From Nonomuraea fuscirosea (GTDB taxonomy: Bacteria; Actinomycetota; Actinomycetes; Streptosporangiales; Streptosporangiaceae), in NCBI RefSeq assembly GCF_003001935.1, contig NZ_PVNG01000009.1, positions 186,001 to 250,000 on the forward strand: a stretch of 64,000 nt of DNA. Reading direction: 5' to 3'. This document shows, in pieces, positions 8,192 to 17,022 of the stretch (positions are counted from its first letter, which is position 1; every line of letters starts with the position of its first letter). Under the pieces are notes generated by a model. The model was not told where the DNA came from. It saw nothing but the letters and a program-made list of their open reading frames with translations, and did no database searches. The translations under genes and the position numbers were made by a program.

Positions 8192-8593
8192 GAGCAACCA
8201 CCGAGCAACCAGCCATGATCAACAACGCGATCCGAGGCCGGCAAAAACCGAGAAACGCCAGGTCGAACGCGGTATTGAAGAGTAGGGCGGGTGGGACTTG
8301 AACCCACGACCCACGGATTATGAGAATCCTCGGTCGATGTCGCTCAGTGCCACCGAGTGTTGTTTTGTATTGCCGTGGCCGCAATTATCCCTGTCGTCGT
8401 GTCGGTCTGTGCCAACGCGTGCCGTGCTGTATCGCGTACACGCGAGCAACCATCGAGCAACCATGCGTTCTTGACTGTCGGCACTATGTGCCATTTGTTC
8501 CCATCTCGGCGCGGCTGTATGGGGCCAGGCTTTGCGTGGTGAGCTCGAACTTTGCGGCGGACCGAACGTGTGCGAGCAACCACCGAGCAGCCA
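8192..8593. repeat. Three copies of a bipartite 20-base repeat around the attachment core
   Basis: GAGCAACCAYCGAGCARCCA occurs at 8192-8211, 8444-8463 and 8574-8593, all in the same orientation. The first two copies share 9 more upstream bases with little change (CGTACAC followed by two variable bases). Each copy is itself a doubled GAGCAACCA. One copy lies left of the 46-base core and two lie right of it. Paired direct repeats beside an attachment core are typical of integrase arm or excisionase sites; that role is inferred. Confidence 0.55.
8279..8324 (-). repeat. Distal attachment-site repeat (displaced 3' half of tRNA-CAT gene)
   Basis: These 46 bases are identical to 18333-18378. They comprise the tRNA 3' portion from the anticodon loop (CTCA) through the T arm, the 3' acceptor strand and discriminator base, plus 4 downstream bases. 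Beyond the anticodon loop the sequence diverges at once, so this is not a functional tRNA. It is the classical footprint left at the far end of an element integrated into a tRNA 3' end. Confidence 0.85.
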
Positions 8594-8819
8594 TCACCTG
8601 GTCATTTGCGTCCACAGGCAGGATGGCTCGCAGCGGACCTCGGATGTGATGCATGGTCTGCCTGACGTGCATGGACGTAATTTTCGGGAGGCGCACGCTC
8701 ACGGAACGCCGTCGACTGAAGAATCGAGGTGAAAGCTACGCGTGATTCTTGAGCGCTACATTATCCGATAGAATCAAGGGCGCGGAGATTTGGCACCACA
8801 GCTCCAGATGACCCAAAGC

Positions 8820-9422
8820 TCAGGCCGTACTCCAGGCATCTCGAGGGATCTGGTAAAGATCCCGATTTGAGGAGAACCACTCTCGATCGAGAAAACGTCC
8901 GGTGATCCGCCCGGCCATGCAGAGAAGGGAGTGGAGTTCCTGTGTGCTGGACATGTCGAGGTCCAGTTCAAGTCCTTCCGCATATATTTCATACTCGGGT
9001 ACGCTGACCGATGCGCCACCGGTGTAGGGCGGATCGATTTCATTGACGAGCGCACCGTCCTGATAGAGGTACAGATGGTCGAGCTCACCCAGCCCTCCGT
9101 TGTAGAACACGGTGAGCAGCCGTCGTCCTCCAGAGCTGAGCGCTTTCGCCTCCGCAGTCGTATGAAAGGCGCTGAGCCAGAGGACATGTGTCCAACCGGG
9201 CGCATGGGGACCCATCCAGATGATCTGGTCGTCCATGGAGAGCATGTGTCTGGTCATCGCTTCGGCGAAGCCGCACTCCAAGCGCGAACGAGGGTCCACC
9301 CGCAGCAGCCGTGCCAACTCCTCTTTGTCGTCGCCCTCGATCCACATCCCGACGAACCAACTGCTCAGCCCAAATTCCTGCAGGAGATTCCATTGATTCT
9401 CCGTGGGCAGCAGCCCGGTCAT
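8820..9422 (-). CDS. Small soluble protein; candidate immunity protein for the adjacent nuclease
   Basis: About 200 residues from ATG 9422 (MTGLLPTENQWNLLQEFGLS). An in-frame GTG at 9506 would add 28 residues; neither has an ideal ribosome site (GGAG lies about 14 bases before ATG 9422). No signal peptide or membrane segment. The sequence is acidic overall, with WFVGMWIEGDDKEELARLLR, LSSGGRRLLTVFYNG and a Leu-rich C-terminal helix; the layout recalls actinobacterial DUF6461-type proteins, though I am unsure. It follows the nuclease gene on the same strand. Its position, size and likely cytosolic location are what an immunity gene would show; that role is inferred. Confidence 0.6.
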   Translation of the reverse strand: MTGLLPTENQWNLLQEFGLSSWFVGMWIEGDDKEELARLLRVDPRSRLECGFAEAMTRHMLSMDDQIIWMGPHAPGWTHVLWLSAFHTTAEAKALSSGGRRLLTVFYNGGLGELDHLYLYQDGALVNEIDPPYTGGASVSVPEYEIYAEGLELDLDMSSTQELHSLLCMAGRITGRFLDREWFSSNRDLYQIPRDAWSTA

Positions 9423-9542
9423 GTCGCCATCGCATTCTCCGCCAACTTGGCAGGTATTTGAGGAAGGGAACGTGTGGTTGCCGGACCCGTAGCCCGGCAA
9501 CCACACATCAATATACAGTGCACAGCGGCGGATTACATCCGG

Positions 9543-12500
9543 CTAATCCACGACCATCATCCAGAACGGACTGTCCTCCGCATTGTCGCCGACCTCGTCA
9601 GGCGTGAGGCGATACTGGGCGTAGAAGCTTGTTAGATGGCCGCCGTGGCTGCGGTTCTGGTGGAGGTCGATGCCCCGCACTGAGTAATTCAACCTGTCCT
9701 TCGCCGCTCCTTGCTTGGTGGTCGCGTACGGATACTCGTCGCAGTCGTAGACGCCGGTGTAGTTGTCCTTGAACTTCTCATCGTATTCATAGTATTTGCA
9801 GTAGTTGGTCGTCCTTGATGCGCGCCAGAACTTCTGCTTGTCGGGGTCGCCGTAGTCGGACCAGAACTGATGCTTGGAGAAAATTGCGCGGTTGTCTTCT
9901 TCGTCCTTCGCAGTGCCTCGGTGCAGTGGCTTGCCTGCCGGCGTGTTCGGCGCCGCCTCCCAGTTGCCGGGAATTGCCTTCGACAGCAGGGTGCCTGCCT
10001 TTTCTTTCGCCGGCGGATATTCGGGGTCTCGCGATGCCGTGGTGTCACCCTGCCGCAAGGGCGGGTAGGTCTTGATGTTCTCGGAGGGGTCCATCGCGTC
10101 TTCGATGTGCTCGATGACGTCGACGAAATTGGGACTCGCCTTCTTGGACATGGTCCAGACCCGATTGGCTCGGGTGTTGATACATCCTCCGGTGTGGTCA
10201 GGGACACCGTCGTTGGCGTTGTCGGACTTCCCCAGCGTCTGCCAGTCACAGCGGAAGTTAGGAGCCCACACGGTGCTGACCGCGGGGGGCGGGTCCCCGT
10301 TCCGATAGACGCCGACGCGCTTTCCCTCCCGATCGAGAACATCCTGTGACCATAGACGTCCTATGTAGCCGACGCCCCCGATCGATGTGATGAGCGGCTT
10401 GATGGTGCACACCGCGTTCTTCTTGTCCGCCCCGGCATAGCCCCGGACCATGACGGTGACATGACTCGTCGACTCCCAGCTCGAGATCGACTTGAGGTGA
10501 TCGCTGTTCCCGTCGACCTCGCACCGGGAAGAAGTCGATGACGACACAGTGAGGTCGAAGCCGATGTTCATCTGCTGGAGCCCTCGGTCGAATCGGGTCT
10601 GCCTCACACCGTCTTGGAAGACCCCGAACTCCTGGAGCCGTACGAAGGCTTTGACATGCTGGGGCTTCGTGGTGCTGTCGCCGCCGACAACCCCATCGCC
10701 GGCAGCGTTGCCCAGGTAACTGTGTAGGACCCAAGTGGCGCGGAACGAGAAGATCATGTCATCGGTCAGAGAATCGACCGCTATGTCCGCCAGTTCTGCC
10801 GCGATGCGGACCACCGGGATCTTCGCGCCCCTCTTGAGCTTCTTGGTGCTGTCGTCATCATCCGCGTACGCGCCGATCGCGTAGTAGGCCGACCAGCAGG
10901 ACGCGTACGGGTGCTCCTGGATACGGGCCATCTCAGGCTTGCCGTAAGCAGGAGGTGTTTTGTAGCAGTTCTCCAGTGATATGTGGTCATTGTCGAAGTT
11001 GGAGACGGCGGTGCCGGCCTTCGGTGTGGCTGTATTGGGCGGTGCGAGTTGCGCTGAAGAGCTCTCATTCACAGCGTCCATGCGGGCGAAGAGAGCAGCC
11101 ACATCGTCGGCCGTCAGTGACCTCTGATAAAGGTGCACCTCGTCGAGGTCGCCCTGCATCCGGGTGCCCACGGTCATCGCAGAGTCGGCATGCCACGGGG
11201 ACGCCGAGAGTGACTCCGACTTGACCAGGACTCCATTCAGGTACAGCGCGGCGGTCTTGGTCGTCGCGTCGTATACGCCGGTCAGATGGAACCAGTCGTT
11301 GACCGGTGCTTCGACTCCGGACAGCACACCCTCGACCGGCGCGTCGACGGCGTCTGTGCCGGTGAAGGTGAACACCAGTCCCTGGTCAGCGGTGTTGCCC
11401 AGCCGGAACGGCGCCTGGTGGGCCCCCCGCTGCTCAAGGACGGTGAAATCGCCGTCCTTGTCGCTCCAGCGCAGCCAGGCGGCGGCGGTAAAGCTCTCGT
11501 CGGTGCGAATCACCGGTCCGTCGGTCTGTGCCAGGGGCTCCTCGCCGGGCTGGGTGACATCCACAGTGATCGGCTGCCAGTCCGACCAGGCTGAGGAGAC
11601 GTCGCCGGCGGTCACGCGCAGCCGCCAGCGCACCTTCCACCCGTCGGTGAGCGAGTTCCCTGGGACGGTGATGCTCGCCTCAGTGCCCGAGGCGACGTCG
11701 TCCACAGCGCCCGCCCAGATCTGACCGCTACCCTGGCCGTCGGGAGCGGCCGGGTCGTGCTCGATCTCGGCCTCGGCCCGCAGCGCCTGGCCGGTCGGAT
11801 GGGTGAGGGTGGCCCGCAGCGTGGGGGTCAGCTTGGTGGTCACCGTCACCCCGTCGACCACCTTGGACGGAGTGACGGCCAAGCCAGTGGCGGTGGGCTT
11901 GGGCAGGCTGATGGTGAAGGACTGCCAATCCGACCAGGCCGAGGCGGCTGAGGTGGAGACAGCGCGGGCACGCCAGCGTACCTTCCACCCGTCGGCCAGT
12001 TCATCCGCCGGGACGGTTATGCTCGCCTGCGTGCCGGCCGGGACATTGTCGGCGCCGCCTGCCCAGATCTGGCCGCTGCCCTGGCCGTCGGGGGCGGCCG
12101 GGTCGTGCTCGATCTCGGCCTCGGCCCGCAGCGGCTTGCCTGCTGGGTCATTTACCTGGGCCAGCAGCGACGGGGTGCGGGTGGAGCTGACGGTGGTGCC
12201 GTTCACCTGCTCGGACGGGGTGACCTGCAACGCGCCGACGGCCGGTTCGGAGACTGGGTCCGGCACGTCCACCGTCAGGTTCTGCCAGTCTGACCATGGC
12301 GAGCCGACTGTAGTTGTGGTGTTGAGGGCGCGGGCTCGCCAGCGCACTTTCCACCCATCGATCAGCTTCCCGGTAGGGACGATCGCCGACGCTTGGCTGC
12401 CGGAGGCGACGTTGTCCACAGCGCCGGTCCAGATCTGGCCGACGCCCTGCCCGGTTGCGGCCGGATCGTGTTCAAACTCGAACTCGGCCCGCAGCGGCTG

Positions 12501-15500
12501 TGCGGCCGGGTCGGTGACTGTGGCGTGCACAGCCGGGGTCAGGCTCGTGGCCACCGTGATGCCGTCCACCACCTGGGAGGGGATGACCTGGAAAGCGCCC
12601 AGAGTCGGGTTCGGCACGTCCACGGTGGCCGTCTGCCAGTTCGACCATCCTGAGACGGACGATGCGGCGGCGTTGGCCGCGCGAACCCGCCAGCGGATCT
12701 TCCAACCGTCGGTCAGCATGGCCGCGGGCACGCCCACGGTGACTTGCTCGCCAGACGCGACCTCTGCTGAGGCGCCCGCCCAGATCTGGCCGCTGCCCTG
12801 GCCGGTGGCGGCCGGGTCGTGCTCGACCTCGAACTCGCCGGTGAGGTTGCCACCGATGGTGTCGGTGACAATGGCGGCCAGTTGCGGAGTGAGTGAGGTG
12901 GTCACCGTGACGCCGTCCACTGTGTGCGCCGGGGTGATGGCCGGGGCGGAGACAGCGGGCTCGGAGGCGGGTCCGCTGGTGGTGATGGTCAGCATGGGCG
13001 GGTAGCCGTCGGTGTCGAGGTATTCCGAGGAGGTGAACATCCGGTAGTTCTCGACGTTCGCCTCGCCGGGCGACTTGAGCACCAGGCCGTGGTTGGTGGC
13101 GCCGGCGGCCCAGTCCTGAGCGATGCCGGTGACGTTCCACTCCATGCTGTCCGGCCAGACGTCGCAGTCGGCGTTGACGCCCTTGAAGTTGGTGGAGGCA
13201 TCCTCCGTGGTAAGCGTGGGCTTGGTGTCCCAGTACATGTCGTCCTGGTCCCAGCCGCTGGTCAGGCGGGCGACCTGGATACCGCGGGCCAGCGCGGCAC
13301 CGCAGTTGTGGGCGTCGACGGTGTTCATCGACAGGGTGGCGTCGGTGACCGTGCCGCCCTGCAGGCCAATAGTGTCGAATTGCAGGTGTGTACGGTACTT
13401 CGACCCGTCCGACATGGTGCCGGCCATCAGGTACTCGTTGTCGGAGTAGGCGGGATAGTCCGTGTCGAAGGTGTTGACCTCCACGTCGGCACCGACCGGC
13501 AGCGCCACCACTGAGGCCACTCGCACCGGGTAGGTGGTGGTGTCGTCGGCCAGGAACTTCTGGTCCGGCTTGACCACCAGTTCAGTGCGGCCGTCCTTGG
13601 TGACCACGTCGCCGCCGACCTTGCCGCGCTTGGCCATCGCAGGGCGGTTCTCACCGCTGCCGTCCACCACGGTCGGCCGCGTCCCCGCGGCGACCAGCTT
13701 CTTGTCTTTGCCCTTCAGCAGCAGTCGGCCGCCCTTGCCCTCGGTCAGGGTCAGGCCCTCGTCTTCGACGCCGATCCGCAGCTCCACCTGCTTGGCGGGC
13801 CGCTGGCGGAGCACCACCTCGTGCCGGAACCCGGTCGGCAGCGCCGTCACCACCAGGTCCGCCCCCACACCGGCGGCGTCGGTGTAGGTGGCGACACTGC
13901 CCTTCACAGTCGGCTTGGGCAGCGGTGTCGGCCAGCGCAGCGCGTACGACTTCCCGTCGGCGGCCATCTTCACGAACGGATCCGTGCCGCCGACGGAGAT
14001 CTCCACGATCGCGCCCTCCACGAGGGCCTTGGGCCGCAGCTTGCCGCCCTGCTCGGCCAGGGTGGTGTCGATCGGCGTCCATCCGCTGCCCTGCTTGGTC
14101 CGTACCGGACCGGCCGTGACCTCGGTCTTGAACGTCTTCCCGTCGGGCTGGGCGTACGTGATGCTGGTAGCGGTTGTCTCGTCGGTGATCTCGACAGCCT
14201 TGCCTTGCTTGGCGGCCGTCCGGGAGGCGGCGATGCGCGCCTGCGACGGCACGTTGGAGATCGCGCTCCCACTCTTGCCAGCGATCCACGCCGCCGTGTC
14301 GTTCAGACTCGCGTCGTGATCATTCCCGGAAGAGTCGGCAGCCGTACGGCCGTCTCCCTCGTCGAACGTCCATTGAGCCGCCGATTGCTTGAGCGTGGTG
14401 AAGGACCACGTGTACGGGGCCATGATGTTTTCCCACGAGTCCATCGCGCCCGAAAGCTCGACGGTGTACGCGGTTCCCGCTTTCAGCGCCTGCTCAGGCT
14501 CGAAGGTCAGCACCGTTTCCGTACTGTCGTACGCCAGCGTTCCTGTCACCTGCGTGCCTGAGGCGTCCTTGACGATCACCTGGGCCTCGCCGACAGGCTC
14601 CGAGAAGGTGACCTTCACCAAGGGGTCCAACGGCACGTCGACCGCACCGTCTTCCGGCTCGACCGCGATCACCCGCGGGGCGCCGGTATCCTCGCCGTCG
14701 CCTGTACCTCCGATGCCGCTCTCGTCGAAGTCGAGTTTGCTCGCATCGACCTGGTATCCCTGACCATCACGCTGCGCGGCGATACGGGAGGCCACCTCAT
14801 TAGAGATGGTGATGTCCTCGTTGCTCGTGAGTGGCTGATACATCGACATGGCGATGGCGTCTTCGTACTCGGGAAGATTCGTCAGCTGCGTGCCGGTCAG
14901 CATGACGACTTCTTCGACGGGGCCTTCCATCTCGAAGTCCACGGTGAGGATGGGCGGGTGGAGTTGCCCCTTACAGTCTTCCAGCGGTGGTGTCATGCAG
15001 CCGCCGGCGTCCTCTGAGGTGTAGCGTCGCCAGTTGCGCAGTTCGGATTCGTTGCCGGCGGTGAGCTGAATGCCGTAGTTGGTGGCACCGTCGACCCATG
15101 CCTGCACGATGTCGTTGAGGGTGTGGGTCAGGTCCCAGGCGTAGTTCATGGAGCCGGTGCAGTCTTCGCTGTAGGCGCCGAACTCGGTGTCCGCACCCGT
15201 GCTGATGACGGATGGCTGACTGTTCCAGAGCAGCCTCGTGTCCTCCCAGTAGGAGGTGATCTGCCGCGCGGTGATGCCGGAGCCGACCGATACGCCGCAC
15301 TCGTTGGACTGGTAGTTCCACAGCTGCAAGTCGGCGTTTTCGACCTTGCTGCCTGCGAATTCGGCGGGAATATCCGGGAACTTCAGGTAGCCGCGCCAGC
15401 GCTTCGCGATGCTGCTGGCGTAGGACTTTCCGACCACAATTTGGGTCTGGTAGAAGGTGTCCCAACTATCCTGGTAGTCATAGTCGTTGATCCAGGTGTC

Positions 15501-16451
15501 CATGCCGCCGGCCTTGCCGGTGTGGCCCTCGTACCAGTCTGACACCGCGGCGGTCACCGTCACCGGATATGCCGTCGCCGGGTCAGCCAGGAAAGCGGCG
15601 TCCGGCGTGAACACCAGGGTCTTGCCGTCATCGGCAAGCGTGACGGCCGCCTTACCGACCCTGCCTGCGTCGAGCGGTGCGCCCGTGTCGGCAGCCTTGG
15701 CGTCCTGCAACAGAGTCGGCCGCACTTCGGTGAGTGTCTTGCCGTCCTTGCCCACGATCTCAGGTCTGCCGGCGGCGTTCGTCTTGAACGACAGCCCTTC
15801 GGGCAGATCCACCGGAACTCGGAAGGAGACCGGACCGGTCGGTCGTTCGGCGATGGTGATCTGCTGCTGGAACCCGCTTACGTTCGCAGTTACCAGCAGA
15901 TCGCGGCCCTCGCCGTAGGCGTCGGGATAGGTGGCGGTGTTGCCCTCCAGTCGGGGCTCGGGCAGCACCGATGGCGTAGTGATCTTCGCCGTGGCGTTGG
16001 CCGCCTGGCTCTTGAGCAGGGTCTTGTTCTGGCCAGCGGACAGGACCAGACCACCGTGCGCGGCCTTGGGCTTGATGACGCCGTCCGCTTCGACGAGGGT
16101 GGTGTCAACCGGTGTGAAGCCCTTGCCATTGGCGTTCTTGACACGGGTCGGCTGAGTGCTGAGCTCCATCCGGACCGTCTTGCCGTCCGGGTTGGCGTAG
16201 AAGGTGGCGCTCTCTGAGCGCATTGATTCAATTTCGACGCGCCGATTGTCCTTCTTGGCCTGCTCCAGCGCCTTACTGGTGGGCGTGATGGGGGCGCTCG
16301 GCGACGTCGTTCGGGTAGTGGGGGGTGACGTGATGCTGTGGGCGATCGCGGGTGCGCTCATCAGCGAGAGCGGCAGCATCATTGCCGTGATCAGCGCAGC
16401 GCGGCGGCGCGTCCGGGCGGATAAGCCGGACGACGTTGACGAAGTCTTCAC
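9543..16451 (-). CDS. Giant multidomain secreted protein with C-terminal NucA/NucB-type nuclease
   Basis: A 2302-residue protein. GTG 16451 is chosen because AAAGG lies 6 bases upstream and a signal peptide starts there (basic SARTRRR, hydrophobic AALITAMMLPLSLMS, cleavage near APAIA). Rough order: residues 310-505 a DNRLRE-like region; 590-690 an SbsA-type Ig domain (PEDGAVDVPLDPLVKVTFSE); about 800-1000 a second copy of the N-terminal beta module (both carry TPVDTTL or TPIDTTL); 990-1157 a second DNRLRE-like region; 1164-1630 four Fn3-like repeats; 1650-1790 a LamG-like domain (VNDWFHLTGVYDATTKTAAL); a Cys-containing middle; and a C-terminal domain with CDEYPYATTKQGA and HQNRSHGGHL, hallmark motifs of NucA/NucB DNases. 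The architecture is that of an exported adhesin-like stalk carrying a toxin tip. DNase activity is inferred from motifs. Confidence 0.85.
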   Translation of the reverse strand: MKTSSTSSGLSARTRRRAALITAMMLPLSLMSAPAIAHSITSPPTTRTTSPSAPITPTSKALEQAKKDNRRVEIESMRSESATFYANPDGKTVRMELSTQPTRVKNANGKGFTPVDTTLVEADGVIKPKAAHGGLVLSAGQNKTLLKSQAANATAKITTPSVLPEPRLEGNTATYPDAYGEGRDLLVTANVSGFQQQITIAERPTGPVSFRVPVDLPEGLSFKTNAAGRPEIVGKDGKTLTEVRPTLLQDAKAADTGAPLDAGRVGKAAVTLADDGKTLVFTPDAAFLADPATAYPVTVTAAVSDWYEGHTGKAGGMDTWINDYDYQDSWDTFYQTQIVVGKSYASSIAKRWRGYLKFPDIPAEFAGSKVENADLQLWNYQSNECGVSVGSGITARQITSYWEDTRLLWNSQPSVISTGADTEFGAYSEDCTGSMNYAWDLTHTLNDIVQAWVDGATNYGIQLTAGNESELRNWRRYTSEDAGGCMTPPLEDCKGQLHPPILTVDFEMEGPVEEVVMLTGTQLTNLPEYEDAIAMSMYQPLTSNEDITISNEVASRIAAQRDGQGYQVDASKLDFDESGIGGTGDGEDTGAPRVIAVEPEDGAVDVPLDPLVKVTFSEPVGEAQVIVKDASGTQVTGTLAYDSTETVLTFEPEQALKAGTAYTVELSGAMDSWENIMAPYTWSFTTLKQSAAQWTFDEGDGRTAADSSGNDHDASLNDTAAWIAGKSGSAISNVPSQARIAASRTAAKQGKAVEITDETTATSITYAQPDGKTFKTEVTAGPVRTKQGSGWTPIDTTLAEQGGKLRPKALVEGAIVEISVGGTDPFVKMAADGKSYALRWPTPLPKPTVKGSVATYTDAAGVGADLVVTALPTGFRHEVVLRQRPAKQVELRIGVEDEGLTLTEGKGGRLLLKGKDKKLVAAGTRPTVVDGSGENRPAMAKRGKVGGDVVTKDGRTELVVKPDQKFLADDTTTYPVRVASVVALPVGADVEVNTFDTDYPAYSDNEYLMAGTMSDGSKYRTHLQFDTIGLQGGTVTDATLSMNTVDAHNCGAALARGIQVARLTSGWDQDDMYWDTKPTLTTEDASTNFKGVNADCDVWPDSMEWNVTGIAQDWAAGATNHGLVLKSPGEANVENYRMFTSSEYLDTDGYPPMLTITTSGPASEPAVSAPAITPAHTVDGVTVTTSLTPQLAAIVTDTIGGNLTGEFEVEHDPAATGQGSGQIWAGASAEVASGEQVTVGVPAAMLTDGWKIRWRVRAANAAASSVSGWSNWQTATVDVPNPTLGAFQVIPSQVVDGITVATSLTPAVHATVTDPAAQPLRAEFEFEHDPAATGQGVGQIWTGAVDNVASGSQASAIVPTGKLIDGWKVRWRARALNTTTTVGSPWSDWQNLTVDVPDPVSEPAVGALQVTPSEQVNGTTVSSTRTPSLLAQVNDPAGKPLRAEAEIEHDPAAPDGQGSGQIWAGGADNVPAGTQASITVPADELADGWKVRWRARAVSTSAASAWSDWQSFTISLPKPTATGLAVTPSKVVDGVTVTTKLTPTLRATLTHPTGQALRAEAEIEHDPAAPDGQGSGQIWAGAVDDVASGTEASITVPGNSLTDGWKVRWRLRVTAGDVSSAWSDWQPITVDVTQPGEEPLAQTDGPVIRTDESFTAAAWLRWSDKDGDFTVLEQRGAHQAPFRLGNTADQGLVFTFTGTDAVDAPVEGVLSGVEAPVNDWFHLTGVYDATTKTAALYLNGVLVKSESLSASPWHADSAMTVGTRMQGDLDEVHLYQRSLTADDVAALFARMDAVNESSSAQLAPPNTATPKAGTAVSNFDNDHISLENCYKTPPAYGKPEMARIQEHPYASCWSAYYAIGAYADDDDSTKKLKRGAKIPVVRIAAELADIAVDSLTDDMIFSFRATWVLHSYLGNAAGDGVVGGDSTTKPQHVKAFVRLQEFGVFQDGVRQTRFDRGLQQMNIGFDLTVSSSTSSRCEVDGNSDHLKSISSWESTSHVTVMVRGYAGADKKNAVCTIKPLITSIGGVGYIGRLWSQDVLDREGKRVGVYRNGDPPPAVSTVWAPNFRCDWQTLGKSDNANDGVPDHTGGCINTRANRVWTMSKKASPNFVDVIEHIEDAMDPSENIKTYPPLRQGDTTASRDPEYPPAKEKAGTLLSKAIPGNWEAAPNTPAGKPLHRGTAKDEEDNRAIFSKHQFWSDYGDPDKQKFWRASRTTNYCKYYEYDEKFKDNYTGVYDCDEYPYATTKQGAAKDRLNYSVRGIDLHQNRSHGGHLTSFYAQYRLTPDEVGDNAEDSPFWMMVVD
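11560..12960 (-). repeat. Four tandem ~350-base repeats encoding Fn3-like domains
   Basis: Inside the giant gene four units follow each other: about 12960-12620, 12620-12260, 12260-11910 and 11910-11560. Each encodes a VVDGVTV-like opening, a charged EIEHDPAA stretch, GSGQIWAGA, and DGWKVRWRAR...SAWSDWQ. At DNA level CAGATCTG recurs near 11716, 12065, 12429 and 12780. Such near-identical units can expand or contract by recombination and are a likely assembly risk in short-read data. Confidence 0.85.
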
Positions 16452-16487
16452 TCGCACCTTTCGTAACAAATTGGACAAAACGCAGTG

Positions 16488-16516
16488 ATCATGACATGCG
16501 CCCCAGCTTGTGTAAA
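16488..16516 (-). promoter_or_regulatory. Candidate promoter of the giant secreted protein
   Basis: On the minus strand TTTACA (complement of 16511-16516) and CATGAT (complement of 16488-16493) are separated by 17 bases, a plausible vegetative -35/-10 pair. It would start transcription about 30 bases before GTG 16451. Based on consensus likeness only. Confidence 0.35.
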
Positions 16517-17022
16517 GATCCTTTTCGATAACGGGACGGTGGCATTCGGCCGAGGGAGGTGCGACCAACGCTGAGTTCCTCACGGGCATGATCGAGGCCA
16601 CTCTGTTGCCCGAGGAAAGCGTGGATGTGGTCCTCGCCGGCTTGGCCATCTACCCCGGCTGTTCGGCCGGGATTTGCGCCTGAAGATCTATAACTGAAGC
16701 AGGGGCTTCCAACCTGCGATGAGTGAATTGCTAGATCACGAGATCGTAGAGAGCGGACTCGCCTTCCGGATGAATGCCCCGGCGTGGGAATAGTGCTTGT
16801 CTGTACGCGGGGATGGCATGAGGACTTATCGCACGCGAGGGGGCTGCGCGGGTGCGCTGATCGGACCAGGTCTGCCGGGGCCGGTTCGCCCAGCCGGGCG
16901 GATCGTGGGCGCGGGACCGCGGTGTGGTGCTGGTCCAGCTCGCGGTGGAGACCGCCGTCGCTGGCACTGCCCAGCCTATCGCGGGCAAGGTTCGGCGACG
17001 CGGCGTGCCTCGAATACCGCCG
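16517..17022. other. Gene-free stretch between the giant gene and the insertion sequence
   Basis: No complete gene is supported. A short plus-strand frame (16561-16682) reads NAEFLTGMIEATLLPEESVD then VVLAGLAIYPGCSAGICA and stops; it has protein-like composition but no ribosome site or family and may be the tail of a gene cut off at this point. Confidence 0.3.

Larger units (their letters stand above)
7949..8819. other. Gene-free left junction of the island
   Basis: This 870-base stretch has no supported coding region. It holds the displaced tRNA 3' half (8279-8324) and three copies of a bipartite GAGCAACCA motif on both sides of it. Its look is that of an attachment region that once flanked an integrase gene. 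Confidence 0.5.

Noticed and set aside
8283-8345. A second tRNA gene at the left repeat
   Set aside because: Only the 3' half from the anticodon loop matches; the 5' half cannot fold into acceptor, D and anticodon stems, so it is an attachment footprint.
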